Positions 1-9,967 of a DNA stretch of 39,688 bases are shown piece after piece. The stretch is from NCBI GenBank assembly GCA_016214175.1, contig JACRPB010000190.1:1-39688 (forward strand). Reading direction: 5' to 3'. This DNA is from Rhodocyclales bacterium. GTDB taxonomy: Bacteria > Pseudomonadota > Gammaproteobacteria > Burkholderiales > Rhodocyclaceae. The position numbers and the translations under genes are program-made. Positions within the stretch are counted from its first letter, which is position 1, and every line of letters begins with the position of its first letter. The notes under the pieces are model-generated. The model was given only the letters and a program-made list of their open reading frames with translations, ran no database searches and was not told where the DNA came from.

Positions 1-175
1 GCGCCATGGCGCGTGCCGCGGCGAGCGCCATGCCGGGCACCACGCCCGCAGCCGCGGCAAGGTCGTCGCAGGCGACGATGCGGACCGCCGCCGTTGCGGC
101 GCTAGGCCCAGGCAGGCCGGAATGCGCTTCGAGCGGCAACTGGGGCAGGTCGAGCGCCAGCCAGAGCGGGGTCAT
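1..175 (-). CDS. imuB: ImuB-like Y-family DNA polymerase (N-terminal fragment, runs off the left edge)
   Basis: Minus-strand translation from the ATG at 175 reads MTPLWLALDLPQLPLEAHSGLPGPSAATAAVRIVACDDLAAAAGVVPGMALAAARAMA, typical of an ImuB/Y-family polymerase N-terminus; directly downstream of imuA. Confidence 0.75.
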   Translation of the reverse strand, partial: MTPLWLALDLPQLPLEAHSGLPGPSAATAAVRIVACDDLAAAAGVVPGMALAAARAMA

Positions 176-806
176 GATGATGCGCCGGGCGCGGCAGTTC
201 GAGGCGGAGGGGCGCGGCGAGCGGCGGCCCGCGCCGCTTGAGAATGGATACGGCCAACTGGCCGGCGGGGCCGGCGGCAAGCGCGAGGCGCAGCGGTGCG
301 ACCGAGGCCTCGGCCGCCGCCGCAGCGGGACGGAACAGGAAGGCCGTGGCGCCGCCGGCCGCCGCCGCAACCTGCAAGCGCCGCACGGCGCGGGCGTCGG
401 CGCGCGCCGTCCAGCACAGCACGGCATCGGGCGCGCCGCTCGCCAGCGCCTGCTCGGCGGCCCAGAGGGCGTCGCGCTCGGCCGCCGGCGACACCACCAC
501 CAGCCGCGCCAGATCCACGCCCGCCGCCGCCCAGGCCGGCGCGTGCAGCGCATAGGGCGCGCCGATCAGCAGCGACCAGCCGCCTTCGGCGCGGATATTG
601 CGCAGCGCCGGCATCAACAGGCTCATCTCGCCGCGGCCGGCGCCATCGACCAGAAGTTCGGACAACGCGCCGCGCGGCCAGCCGCCGCCGGGCAGTTCGG
701 CGTCGAGCGCGGCGTGTCCCGTCGCCAGCGCCGGCAGCGGCGCGCGCGCCAGGCGGTCGCCGCGCCAGACGTCGGGCCGCGCCAGGACGGCGTCGAGCGC
801 CCCCAT
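102..806 (-). CDS. imuA: Translesion DNA synthesis-associated protein ImuA (RecA/SulA-like)
   Basis: ORF with LATGHAALDAELPGGGWPRGALSELL motif; follows lexA and precedes imuB. Confidence 0.85.
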   Translation of the reverse strand: MGALDAVLARPDVWRGDRLARAPLPALATGHAALDAELPGGGWPRGALSELLVDGAGRGEMSLLMPALRNIRAEGGWSLLIGAPYALHAPAWAAAGVDLARLVVVSPAAERDALWAAEQALASGAPDAVLCWTARADARAVRRLQVAAAAGGATAFLFRPAAAAAEASVAPLRLALAAGPAGQLAVSILKRRGPPLAAPLRLELPRPAHHHDPALAGARPAPVAARSAFRPAWA

Positions 807-1402
807 TACAGCGCGCTCCCGTTGCGAATCAGGCCGACGGCCAGGCCTTCGATGGCGAGCGGGCCGTCGACGACGATGGGCGCGTAGTCGGGATTCTCGG
901 CCACCAGTTCGATGCGGGAGCCGCGGCGGCGCAGGCGCTTGACGGTGACCTCGTCGCCCAGGCGCGCGACGACGATCTGGCCGTTTCTCGCCTCAGCGGT
1001 TTTATGCACGGCCAGCAGGTCGCCGTCGAGGATGCCGGCACCGGTCATGCTGTTGCCGCGCACTTGCAGCAGGTAGTCGGCGCGCGGCGAAAAGAGCTGG
1101 GGCGCGAGCTGGATGCGGCCGAGCTGGTTTTCGACGGCCAGGAGCGGACTGCCCGCCGCCACCGAGCCGATCAGCGGCAGGCCGAGCTGTTCGACCAGGC
1201 GGATGCCGCGCGCCGAGCGCGGATCGAGCACGATGACGCCCTTCTTCGCCAGCGCTTTCAGGTGCTGCTCGGCGGCATTGGGCGAGGCGAAGTCGAAGGC
1301 GCCGGCGATCTCGGCCCGCGTCGGCGGCGCACCGAGGATTTCCAGCGTGTTGCGGATGAAATCGAGAATTTCCCGCTGGCGCGGGGTGAGGTCGTCGGCC
1401 AT
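806..1402 (-). CDS. lexA: SOS repressor LexA
   Basis: [33 protein letters not shown] winged helix, AAGSPL cleavage region, [18 protein letters not shown]24 peptidase motif. Confidence 0.97.
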   Translation of the reverse strand: MADDLTPRQREILDFIRNTLEILGAPPTRAEIAGAFDFASPNAAEQHLKALAKKGVIVLDPRSARGIRLVEQLGLPLIGSVAAGSPLLAVENQLGRIQLAPQLFSPRADYLLQVRGNSMTGAGILDGDLLAVHKTAEARNGQIVVARLGDEVTVKRLRRRGSRIELVAENPDYAPIVVDGPLAIEGLAVGLIRNGSAL

Positions 1403-1421
1403 GGCTTGCTCCTTTGCGATA

Positions 1422-1437
1422 CTGTATGTTTATACAG
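1422..1437 (-). promoter_or_regulatory. SOS (LexA) box upstream of lexA
   Basis: CTGTATGTTTATACAG matches the CTGT-N8-ACAG consensus, 20 nt upstream of the lexA start. Confidence 0.92.
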
Positions 1438-1457
1438 TATCGGCAAAAAAGCAAGTC

Positions 1458-1784
1458 CTAAAGCGGCGGCAGGCCGTGGCGGCGGCGCGCGTCCTGGCAG
1501 GCCTCGTCGGCGCTGCCGAAGGCGGCGAGCGGGGCGAAATCGCGGCAGGCGCTGGGACGGAATTCGTAGATGACGCAGGACACCCGGCTGCCGACTTCGC
1601 CGCTCAGGGCCGCACAGCGCGGCGGCTGGCGCTCGGTGCCGCGCATGCAGGCCATGACGGCGGTGATGCGCTCGACGAGGCTGGCCGGCACCCGGCCGCC
1701 GGGCACGTCGTCGATTTCATCGCAAGGGAAGGAAACGCGGTAAGTCGCACAGCAGGCGCCGCAGGACAGGCAGGCGCTATCCAC
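1458..1784 (-). CDS. YkgJ-family cysteine cluster protein (putative Zn/Fe chelating)
   Basis: VAVDSACLSCGACCATYRVSFPCDEID...CVIYEFRPSACRDF; GTG start assumed; ends just upstream of the lexA promoter. Confidence 0.75.
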   Translation of the reverse strand: MDSACLSCGACCATYRVSFPCDEIDDVPGGRVPASLVERITAVMACMRGTERQPPRCAALSGEVGSRVSCVIYEFRPSACRDFAPLAAFGSADEACQDARRRHGLPPL

Positions 1785-1792
1785 GGCAACGC

Positions 1793-2800
1793 TCAGAGAA
1801 TCATGCGGCCGATGCCCCAGGCGATGGCGGCCATGAGGGCGCTCGCCGGGATGGTCAGCACCCAGGCCCAGACGATGCCGCCGGCAACGTTCCAGCGCAC
1901 GTTGCGCGGTCCGTTGGTGGAGCCGACACCGACGATGGCGCCGGTGATGGTATGCGTCGTCGATACCGGAATGCCGAGGCCGGTCGCCAGGAAGAGCGTG
2001 ATCGCGCCGCCGGTTTCGGCACAGAAGCCGCCGACCGGCTTGAGCTTGGTGATGCGCTGGCCCATGGTCTTGACGATGCGCCAGCCGCCGAACATCGTGC
2101 CCAGGCCCATCGCCGCGTAGCAGGCGACGATGACCCAGGTCGGCACGGACTCCCCCGCCTTGGCGGTGCCTGCCGCCAGCAGCAGCATCCAGATGATGCC
2201 GATGGTCTTCTGGGCGTCGTTGCCGCCGTGGCCCAGACTGTAGAGCGAAGCCGACACCAGTTGCAGGCGGCGGAAATGCTTGTCGACGCGGCGCGGCGTC
2301 GTGCGGTTGCACAACCAGGACACCGCCACCATCATCAGTGCGCCGAGCACCAGTCCCAGCAGCGGGGCAACGAAAATGAACAATACGGTCTTGCCGATGC
2401 CGGCCCAGATCAGCGAGCTCGGTCCGGACTTGGCCAGCGCCGCGCCGACGAGGCCGCCGATCAGCGCATGCGAGGAACTCGACGGGATGCCGTAATACCA
2501 GGTGACGATGTTCCAGATGATGGCGCCGATCAGCGCGCCGAAGACGACGTAGTGGTCGACGATGGACGGATCGATGGTGCCCTTGCCGATGGTCGTCGCC
2601 ACCTTGAGCTGAAAGACGAAGACGGCGACGACGTTGAAGAACGCCGCCCAGACAACCGCCTGCTGCGGCTTGAGAACGCCGGTGGAAACGATGGTGGCGA
2701 TGGAATTCGCCGCATCGTGGAAACCGTTCATGAAGTCGAAGGCCAGCGCCAAGGCGACCAGCACCACAATCACGGTCAGACTGATTTCTACTCCCTGCAT
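1793..2800 (-). CDS. pit: Inorganic phosphate transporter, PiT family
   Basis: Repeated PiT signatures FDFMNGFHDAANSIATIVSTG and GGNDAQKTIGII; multiple TM segments. Confidence 0.93.
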   Translation of the reverse strand: MQGVEISLTVIVVLVALALAFDFMNGFHDAANSIATIVSTGVLKPQQAVVWAAFFNVVAVFVFQLKVATTIGKGTIDPSIVDHYVVFGALIGAIIWNIVTWYYGIPSSSSHALIGGLVGAALAKSGPSSLIWAGIGKTVLFIFVAPLLGLVLGALMMVAVSWLCNRTTPRRVDKHFRRLQLVSASLYSLGHGGNDAQKTIGIIWMLLLAAGTAKAGESVPTWVIVACYAAMGLGTMFGGWRIVKTMGQRITKLKPVGGFCAETGGAITLFLATGLGIPVSTTHTITGAIVGVGSTNGPRNVRWNVAGGIVWAWVLTIPASALMAAIAWGIGRMIL

Positions 2801-2818
2801 TTTTGCGGTCTCCGCCGC

Positions 2819-3457
2819 TCAGGAATTCTCGAGAATTATGCCTTCAATGATGTTCGCCACATCCTCGCAGCGGTCGGTGACGGTTTCCAGCAGCTCGTAG
2901 ATGCCCTTCTGCTTGATGAGTTCGCGCACGTCGGTTTCCTCGCGGAACAGCTTGATGATGCCGGTGCGCATGACGCGGTCGGCGTCGGATTCGAGCTGGT
3001 CGATCTCCTGGCACATTTTGAGGATGGCCGGGGCATTGTCCATGTTCGACAGCAGCGACACCGCCGAGCGCACGCGCTCGCAGCAGGAAACGCTGATGTC
3101 GGCAAGCTGGCGCGACTCCTGCGTCAGCTTGCGCACGTCGTAGAGGTGCATCGATTCGGCGACGTCCTGGATCAGGTCGAGGATGTCGTCGAGCTTGGAA
3201 ATCAGTTGGTGGATCTCGTCGCGGTCGAGCGGCGTATTGAACGTGGTATGCAGCAGGGCGACGGTGTCGTGGGTGATCTTGTCGGCCTTCTTTTCTATTT
3301 CGTCGATGACCTGGGCATGGCCGGCGAGGCCGTCGGCGCCATCGCCCAGATCGGCGACCAGGATTGCCAACCGATTCGCGCCCTGGACGACCAATTCCGC
3401 ATGCGCATTGAAAAGATCGAAAAACTTGACCTCCTGGGGCATCAGCTTTGAGAACAT
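2819..3457 (-). CDS. DUF47-family (PhoU-like) phosphate transport accessory protein
   Basis: PhoU-like helical protein (FFDLFNAHAELVVQGANRLA...) directly upstream of pit, the usual pairing. Confidence 0.88.
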   Translation of the reverse strand: MFSKLMPQEVKFFDLFNAHAELVVQGANRLAILVADLGDGADGLAGHAQVIDEIEKKADKITHDTVALLHTTFNTPLDRDEIHQLISKLDDILDLIQDVAESMHLYDVRKLTQESRQLADISVSCCERVRSAVSLLSNMDNAPAILKMCQEIDQLESDADRVMRTGIIKLFREETDVRELIKQKGIYELLETVTDRCEDVANIIEGIILENS

Positions 3458-3586
3458 TTGAATAGCGTCGGGTAACGGGGCTGCGCGAGTCTACCAGTTT
3501 CTGAACTTTCCGCCCCTATTGCGAAGCTGGTAATATCGTCCCCCCGCAATTCTGTTGCGGTTCTGCCATATCCGGGATGCCCCACC

Positions 3587-4771
3587 ATGAAACGCCCGCG
3601 CTTCACCCGCCGCTCCAAGCAAAGCCCCGACACTGAACACCTGATCCGGCTGGCCATGAACCTGTCCCAGTCCTCCAGCCGCATCGAGGACAATTTCTGG
3701 GAAATGCAGTTGGCCGCGCTGATCGACCGCGTGCTGGCGGCCGGCGACGAGGCGACGCTGAACGGCGCCCTCGACCACCTGTACGGCGTCGGCGGCCGCG
3801 CCTACGACGAACTCGCCGACCTGATCGAATCCTGCTGCGAAAGCCGCGCCACGGACAACGCGGAAGGCGTCGCCAAACAGCACGACGTTCTGCTCATCGC
3901 CGCGCCGGTCCTCGCCTGGTCGCGCTTCACGATTCCCTCGGGACCGATCGGCGCCACCGAACTTGGCAACGCCCGCGTCCATTTGCAGGCGCACGTCCTG
4001 GCCAAGAATGCGCGCCTGGCGCTCGCCAACTACTTTTTCAGCCCCGACCAGTTGCCGCAGAGCTACGCCGAAACCGCGGCCCTGACCGAGAAACTGGCCA
4101 AGGCGGCGCTGCACGACCGCGATGTCAAGATCGATCCGGCGCAGATGGCCGAGACCGTCAATTTCCTCTCCGATACGCGCTACCTGATCGGCGCCGTCGC
4201 CACGGTCCGCGGCGCGCCGCTGTTCCGCTGGCAGGAGGAAGACGGCTCGCGCGCCGAGGCGACCAAGCAATGGCGCCTCCAGGGCGGCGATGCGCTGCGG
4301 CCGCTGCTGCCGGCCTGCGCCACCGAACTGTTGCTGCCGCAGCCCTATCATGCGGCGGCGCGCGAAGCCGATCGCGCCTCGCGGCCCTATTCGCTGCGCG
4401 CCGCCGTCGCTTTCCTGCAAACCACGCTCAACGTCGCCGCTACCGATCTGCGCGCCGTCGTCGCCCCGTTCTACGACCGCCAGATCGAGGAGTACCGGAT
4501 CGGCTTCACCCTCGAACAGGCCAGCGACGTCATCCACGGCGTGGTCTGGCCCCTGCTCGAAAACGAAGACGAAGCCGCGGAGACGCCGGCGCAGATCGAA
4601 CTGGTGCTGCGCGAGGCCGGCATGAAGACGGTGGTCGCGCTCGACGAGCGCTTTCCGCTCGAATACTGCGACGATTGCGGCGCGCCGCTCTATCCGAATC
4701 CCGAAGGCGAACCCGTGCATGCCGAACTGCCCGAAGAGCAGGCCGAATCGGCACCGCGGCATTTGCACTGA
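3587..4771 (+). CDS. DUF2863-family protein of unknown function
   Basis: 394-aa ORF with good coding character, MKRPRFTRRSKQSPDTEHLIRLAMNLSQSSSRIEDNFWE; resembles the betaproteobacterial DUF2863 family. Confidence 0.7.
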   Translation: MKRPRFTRRSKQSPDTEHLIRLAMNLSQSSSRIEDNFWEMQLAALIDRVLAAGDEATLNGALDHLYGVGGRAYDELADLIESCCESRATDNAEGVAKQHDVLLIAAPVLAWSRFTIPSGPIGATELGNARVHLQAHVLAKNARLALANYFFSPDQLPQSYAETAALTEKLAKAALHDRDVKIDPAQMAETVNFLSDTRYLIGAVATVRGAPLFRWQEEDGSRAEATKQWRLQGGDALRPLLPACATELLLPQPYHAAAREADRASRPYSLRAAVAFLQTTLNVAATDLRAVVAPFYDRQIEEYRIGFTLEQASDVIHGVVWPLLENEDEAAETPAQIELVLREAGMKTVVALDERFPLEYCDDCGAPLYPNPEGEPVHAELPEEQAESAPRHLH

Positions 4772-4799
4772 ACGCCGCGCAAGCTCCGCGCAACCGCGG

Positions 4800-5204
4800 C
4801 TAGCTGCCGTCGGCGATCAACTGGAACACGGCGCCGCCCGGCGTGCGGCATTCGCCCAGCGCGCGCCGCGACTCGAACAGGAACTCGCAGCCCAGGCGCC
4901 GTCCGTCGCCCGCCTTCAATTGCGCGCGCGCCGAGTTCGATGAGAAGGTCGTCACCGTATCGCGCGGGAAGGGGCGCCGTCCCGCCGGAGTCTGCGAGAC
5001 GGCAGCCCCGCTGGCGACGATGTAGAAGCCCGAGAACACCTGGCCGTCGATGATCACCTCGACGCGCTGGCCGTCGGGAAACAGGGTGCCGCGATAGACC
5101 TTGGACGCGGCATCGACAAGCTGGAAGGGCACCGGCTGCGGCGCCGCGCATCCGCCCGCCAGGAGCAAGAGGCTCAGGCCCAACCGTGCGAGAGATTTTT
5201 CCAT
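4800..5204 (-). CDS. Small predicted lipoprotein
   Basis: N-terminal signal with lipobox LLLLAGGCAAP; 134 aa. Confidence 0.65.
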   Translation of the reverse strand: MEKSLARLGLSLLLLAGGCAAPQPVPFQLVDAASKVYRGTLFPDGQRVEVIIDGQVFSGFYIVASGAAVSQTPAGRRPFPRDTVTTFSSNSARAQLKAGDGRRLGCEFLFESRRALGECRTPGGAVFQLIADGS

Positions 5205-5267
5205 TCGGTCAACGCCGCGATGCGATTCCGGAAGTCCCAGTATAGGCCCGCCGGCATCGCCACCGGA

Positions 5268-6512
5268 TCACGGCAGGTACGGCGCCGGATCGACGTCCGC
5301 CTTGCGGCCGGCGACGAGGTCGGCCAGCAACTTGCCCGAACCGCAGGCCATGGTCCAGCCGAGGGTACCGTGGCCGGTATTGACGAACAGCCTGGCCAGC
5401 CGGGTGCGGCCGATGAGGGGCACGTTACCGGGCGTGGCCGGGCGCAGGCCCGCCCAGTATTCGACCTCGCCGCTGCGCGCCGCTTGCGGGAATATCGCGG
5501 CGACGCGGCGCAGGATCGCGGCGCAGCGCGTCGCGTTCACCGTCGTGTCGTAACCGGCGAATTCCGCCGTCCCCGCCACGCGCAAGCGTTGACCCAGGCG
5601 CGAAAAGACGATCTTGTGGCCGTCGTCGGTCAGACTGACGCTCGGCGCGACGCAAGCGTCGGCCAGCGCGACGGTCGCCGAATAGCCCTTGGCCGGATAG
5701 ACGGGCAGCCGGATGCCGGCGGATCGCAACAGCAGCGGCGAGTAGCTGCCGAGCGCGACGACGTAGGCATCGGCTGAGAGGAGCGACCCGTCGGCGAGCC
5801 GCACGCCTTCGACCTCACCGCCGCTCGCCTGCAACGACTCAACCGGACAGCCGAAGCGGAAGCTGACGCCGCGCGCCGCGCAGGCCTGCGCCAGAACCTG
5901 GGTAAACTTGCGCGCATCGCCGGATTCGTCCGCCGCCGTGTAGGTACCGCCGACGATGGGGACGGTGGAGTCGCGCAAAGCCGGCTCGATCGCCAGGCAC
6001 TCGGCCGCGGTCTGCGGCACGCGCTCGCAGCCGAACTCGCGCATCAGCGCCGCTTGCGGCAGCGCATGTTCGAACTCGCGCGCGTCGGTGTAGAAATGGA
6101 GAATGCCGCGGCTCAGATGGTCGTAGGCGAGACCGAGCTCGCCGCGCAAGGCCTGCAAGCGCTCGCGGCTGTAGAGCGCGAGGCGCAGAATGGCGACGAT
6201 ATTCGCGCGCGTGCGCGACGACCGGCACTCGGCGAGGAAACGCAGGCCCCACGCCCATTGCGCGGGATCGGCGCGCAGGCGCCAGAGCAGCGGCGAGTCT
6301 TCGCGCCCGAGCCATTTCAGCGCCTGCCACGGCGCGCCGGGGTTGGCCCAGGGTTCGGCATGGCTGGTGGAGATCTGGCCGCCGTTGGCGAAACTGGTCT
6401 CGCGTGCCGCCTCGGGCTGGCGATCGACGACCGTGACCTCGTGGCCGTCCGCGCTCAAGTACCAGGCGGAAGCGACGCCGAGCAAGCCGGCACCGAGAAC
6501 GACGATACGCAT
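5268..6512 (-). CDS. dadA: D-amino acid dehydrogenase small subunit (FAD-dependent)
   Basis: MRIVVLGAGLLGVASAWYLSADGHEVTVVDRQPEAARETSFANGGQIS Rossmann motif and DadA N-terminus; C-terminal GHGTLGWTMACGSGKLLADL. Confidence 0.93.
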   Translation of the reverse strand: MRIVVLGAGLLGVASAWYLSADGHEVTVVDRQPEAARETSFANGGQISTSHAEPWANPGAPWQALKWLGREDSPLLWRLRADPAQWAWGLRFLAECRSSRTRANIVAILRLALYSRERLQALRGELGLAYDHLSRGILHFYTDAREFEHALPQAALMREFGCERVPQTAAECLAIEPALRDSTVPIVGGTYTAADESGDARKFTQVLAQACAARGVSFRFGCPVESLQASGGEVEGVRLADGSLLSADAYVVALGSYSPLLLRSAGIRLPVYPAKGYSATVALADACVAPSVSLTDDGHKIVFSRLGQRLRVAGTAEFAGYDTTVNATRCAAILRRVAAIFPQAARSGEVEYWAGLRPATPGNVPLIGRTRLARLFVNTGHGTLGWTMACGSGKLLADLVAGRKADVDPAPYLP

Positions 6513-6576
6513 TAGCGGAACTTGCCGCTGGCAGAATGAATCGGAGAACGCATGACCACGATTATACGGAGCCGCC

Positions 6577-6969
6577 ATGCCCAAGATCGATAAAGGCGCT
6601 GCCGACTGGCGCGCGCAACTCACCCCGGAGCAATACCGCGTCACGCGCGAAAAGGGCACGGAGCGCGCTTTCAGCGGCCAATACTGGAACTGCAGCGACG
6701 ACGGCATCTACCGTTGCATCTGCTGCGGCGCCGCCTTGTTCGACGCGGCGGCCAAGTTCGATGCCGGCTGCGGCTGGCCCAGCTTCACGGCGCCGCTGGC
6801 CGGCGACAGCGTCGCGGAGGCGGAAGACCGCAGCCACGGCATGCGCCGCACCGAAGTCGTCTGCCGCGCTTGCGGCGCCCATCTCGGCCACGTGTTTCCC
6901 GACGGCCCCGCGCCGACCGGGCTGCGCTATTGCATGAACTCGGCTGCGCTGAGCCTGGAGAAGAAGTAG
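6577..6969 (+). CDS. msrB: Peptide-methionine (R)-S-oxide reductase MsrB
   Basis: CxxC Zn motifs (CICCG, CRACG), [31 protein letters not shown]. Confidence 0.95.
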   Translation: MPKIDKGAADWRAQLTPEQYRVTREKGTERAFSGQYWNCSDDGIYRCICCGAALFDAAAKFDAGCGWPSFTAPLAGDSVAEAEDRSHGMRRTEVVCRACGAHLGHVFPDGPAPTGLRYCMNSAALSLEKK

Positions 6970-7030
6970 CCGGCAGCCACCCGCCCCTAAGCCCGCGAGC
7001 GGGGACGGGGCACAGCTATAATGGCTCCCC

Positions 7031-7555
7031 ATGAAATTCCTTTTCGACCTGTTTCCGGTCATCCTTTTTTTCGCCGCCTTCAAGCTGGCCGACATCTACG
7101 TCGCCACGGCGACCGCGATCGTCGCCACCTTCTGCCAGATCGGCTGGGTCTGGTGGCGGCATCGCAAGGTCGACGCCATGCTCTGGGTCAGCCTCGGCCT
7201 CGTCGTCGTCTTCGGCGGCGCTACCCTGCTGCTGCGCGACGAGACTTTCATCAAGTGGAAGCCGACCGTGCTCTACTGGCTCTTCGCCACGACGCTGCTC
7301 GCCTCCGCCAGCATTTTCGACCGCAACCTGATCCGCAAGATGCTCGAAGCGCAGGTCGCGCTGCCCGAGCCGCTCTGGGGCCGCCTGAATCTGGCCTGGG
7401 CCTTGTTCTTCGCCCTGATGGGCGTCGCCAACCTGTTCATCGCCTTCAACTACCCGACCGAGATCTGGGTCAATTTCAAGCTCTTCGGCGGGGCCTTCAT
7501 CTTCGCCCAGGGACTGTGGCTGGCGAAATACGTCACGGCGGAGGAGAAATCCTGA
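7031..7555 (+). CDS. yciB: Septation protein A / inner membrane protein YciB
   Basis: [30 protein letters not shown] and [12 protein letters not shown]; 5 TM-like segments. Confidence 0.93.
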   Translation: MKFLFDLFPVILFFAAFKLADIYVATATAIVATFCQIGWVWWRHRKVDAMLWVSLGLVVVFGGATLLLRDETFIKWKPTVLYWLFATTLLASASIFDRNLIRKMLEAQVALPEPLWGRLNLAWALFFALMGVANLFIAFNYPTEIWVNFKLFGGAFIFAQGLWLAKYVTAEEKS

Positions 7556-7857
7556 TGCTTTACGCCATCGTCGGCACGGACCGCCCGGACAGCCTTGCCC
7601 AGCGTCTGGCGGCGCGGCCCGCGCACCTTGCCCGCCTTGAAAAACTCCAGGCCGAAGGACGTCTGGTGCTGGCCGGCCCCTGCCCCGCCATCGACGCGCC
7701 CGATCCCGGCCCGGCCGGCTTTTCCGGCAGCCTGATCGTCGCCGAGTTCGAATCGCTGACGGCGGCCCAGGCCTGGGCCGCCGCCGATCCCTACGTCGCC
7801 GCCGGCGTTTATGCCGACGTCGCCGTCAAACCCTTCAAGCGCGTTTTCCCAAAATGA
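7555..7857 (+). CDS. yciI: YciI family protein
   Basis: [45 protein letters not shown] overlaps the yciB stop. Confidence 0.9.
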   Translation: MLYAIVGTDRPDSLAQRLAARPAHLARLEKLQAEGRLVLAGPCPAIDAPDPGPAGFSGSLIVAEFESLTAAQAWAAADPYVAAGVYADVAVKPFKRVFPK

Positions 7858-8120
7858 ATCCCCTGATCCCGATCATGCAAGAGCGCCTGGCGGTCCTCGA
7901 ACCGCTGCGCCTCGACATCCGCGACGACAGCGGCCAGCATGCCGGCCATGCCGGTGCGCGGGCCGGCGGCGGCCATTTCGATATGACGATCGTCTCGGCG
8001 CAATTCGCCGGCAAGCGCCTATTGGAGCGGCATCGTATGGTGTATGATGCTCTCGGCGCCTTGATGAAACAGGAAATCCACGCCCTCCGCATCAACGCCA
8101 AAACCCCCGACGAAAATTGA
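7854..8120 (+). CDS. bolA: BolA family protein
   Basis: [43 protein letters not shown]. Confidence 0.92.
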   Translation: MNPLIPIMQERLAVLEPLRLDIRDDSGQHAGHAGARAGGGHFDMTIVSAQFAGKRLLERHRMVYDALGALMKQEIHALRINAKTPDEN

Positions 8121-8133
8121 CTGCCAAGGAACA

Positions 8134-8955
8134 ATGATGACCCGTCCGATCCGCCACGCCTGTATTGCCGCCTTCGCCCTGGCGTTCGCCACCGTGCCCG
8201 CCCTGGCCAAGGACGTCGTCAAGAAGGCTGACGCCGCTCCCGCGAAAAACGTCGCCGTCGTCAACGGCAAGAGCATTCCCATCGATCGTGCCAGCGCCAT
8301 CCTCGCCACCGTCATGGCGCAAGGACAACCGGACACGCCCGAACTGCGCAACAGCATTCGCGAGGACCTGGTCCGGCGCGAAGTGCTGATGCAGGAAGCG
8401 CAGAAGAAAGGCTTCGACAAGAAGCCCGAGATCCAGATGCAGATGGACTACGCGCGCCAGGAAGTGCTGGTGCGCGCCTTCGTCGGCGACTACGTGAATA
8501 CCCATCCGATCACCGACGAGGCGGTCAAGAAGGAATACGACGCCGTGGTCGCGGCGACCGGCAACAAGGACTACAAGGCGCGCCACATCCTGGTCGAGAA
8601 GGAAGACGAGGCCAAGACGATCATCGACAAGCTCAACAAGGGCGAGAAGTTCGAAGACCTGGCCAAGCAGTCGCTCGATCCCGGCTCCAAGGACCGCGGC
8701 GGCGATCTCGACTGGGCCATTCCCGCCAACTACGTCAAGCCCTTCGCCGATGCCCTGATCAAGCTCGAAAAGGGCAAGTACACCGAGGCCCCGGTGAAGA
8801 CCAATTTCGGCTACCACGTCATCCAACTGACGGACACCCGCGAACGCAAGGCGCCGGCGCTCGACGAAATCAAGCCGCGCATCGTTCAGCACCTGCAGCA
8901 GAAGGTGGTGGACCAGATGATCGGCGACCTGGTGCGCAAGGCCAAGATCGAATAA
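8134..8955 (+). CDS. Parvulin-type peptidylprolyl isomerase, exported
   Basis: Signal peptide, then YKARHILVEKEDEAKTIIDKL...GGDLDWAIPANYVKPFADAL...FGYHVIQL parvulin motifs. Confidence 0.93.
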   Translation: MMTRPIRHACIAAFALAFATVPALAKDVVKKADAAPAKNVAVVNGKSIPIDRASAILATVMAQGQPDTPELRNSIREDLVRREVLMQEAQKKGFDKKPEIQMQMDYARQEVLVRAFVGDYVNTHPITDEAVKKEYDAVVAATGNKDYKARHILVEKEDEAKTIIDKLNKGEKFEDLAKQSLDPGSKDRGGDLDWAIPANYVKPFADALIKLEKGKYTEAPVKTNFGYHVIQLTDTRERKAPALDEIKPRIVQHLQQKVVDQMIGDLVRKAKIE

Positions 8956-8976
8956 TCCGCAAGAACGCTCGACGCC

Positions 8977-9000
8977 AACGGGGGCTGCGGCCCCCGTTTT
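8977..9000 (+). terminator. Rho-independent terminator after ppi gene
   Basis: Perfect stem ACGGGGGC-TGCG-GCCCCCGT followed by TTT, 21 nt after the stop codon. Confidence 0.85.
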
Positions 9001-9091
9001 GGTTTCGGTCGCCGGCGCCGCTTGACGTGCGCGTGCGTGCGCGGCAGCCTTTGCGACGACGCCCGCGCCGGGCGTCGCAACTGGAGAAGCG

Positions 9092-9967
9092 GTGCGCATT
9101 TCGCCCTATTTCCTGCTGGTGCTGGCCAATCTGTTCTGGGCCGGCAACTGGATCGTCGGCCGCGCCTTCCGCGCCGCCGTGCCGCCGGTGGCGCTTTCGT
9201 TCTGGCGCTGGGCCATCGCGCTGGCCTTCATCCTGCCCTTCGCCTGGCCGCACCTGCGGCGCGACTGGCCGCAGTTGAAGGCCGCCTGGCGCTGGCTGCT
9301 GCCCTTCGGCCTGCTCGGCACCGCCTGCTACAACGCACTGACCTACGTCGGGCTCCAGCACACCACGGCCATCAACGGCCTGCTGCTCAATTCCTTCATC
9401 CCCATCGTCATCGTCTTCCTCGGCTGGGCGCTGCTCGGCAAGCGCCTGCCGCCGGCGGCCATGCTCGGCGTCGCCGTGTCTTTCCTCGGCGTCGTCGCCA
9501 TCGTCGCGCGCGGCGAGCCCGCCGTGCTGGCGACGCTTGAGCTCAACGTCGGCGATCTCTGGATCCTGGTCTCGGTCGTGGCCTGGGCCGGCTATACGCT
9601 GATGCTGCCGCACCGGCCGCCCGCCCACCCGATGTCCTTCCTCGCCGCCATCACCGTCATCGGTCTGGGCGCGCTGGCGCCCGTCTATGCCTGGGAGATC
9701 GCCGCCGGCCGGCTGATCGACGCGACGCCGGCGGCGCTGGCCGGCATCGCCTACACGGGAATATTTCCGGCCTTTCTCGGCTACGCCTTCTGGAACCGCG
9801 GCGTCGCCGAAACCGATCCGGCCCGCGCCGGACTGTTCATGCACCTGATGCCGGCCTTCGGCATCGTGCTGTCCTACGTTTTCCTCGGCGAGGGCATCGC
9901 CGGCTACCACCTGGCCGGCATCGCCCTCATCTTCGGCGGCATCTGGCTCAACACGCGCAGCAAATGA
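9092..9967 (+). CDS. DMT superfamily (EamA) transporter
   Basis: 10-TM-like ORF with two EamA repeats (LFWAGNWIVGRAFR..., LMPAFGIVLSYVFLGEGIAGYHLAGIALIFGGIWL). Confidence 0.88.
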   Translation: MRISPYFLLVLANLFWAGNWIVGRAFRAAVPPVALSFWRWAIALAFILPFAWPHLRRDWPQLKAAWRWLLPFGLLGTACYNALTYVGLQHTTAINGLLLNSFIPIVIVFLGWALLGKRLPPAAMLGVAVSFLGVVAIVARGEPAVLATLELNVGDLWILVSVVAWAGYTLMLPHRPPAHPMSFLAAITVIGLGALAPVYAWEIAAGRLIDATPAALAGIAYTGIFPAFLGYAFWNRGVAETDPARAGLFMHLMPAFGIVLSYVFLGEGIAGYHLAGIALIFGGIWLNTRSK

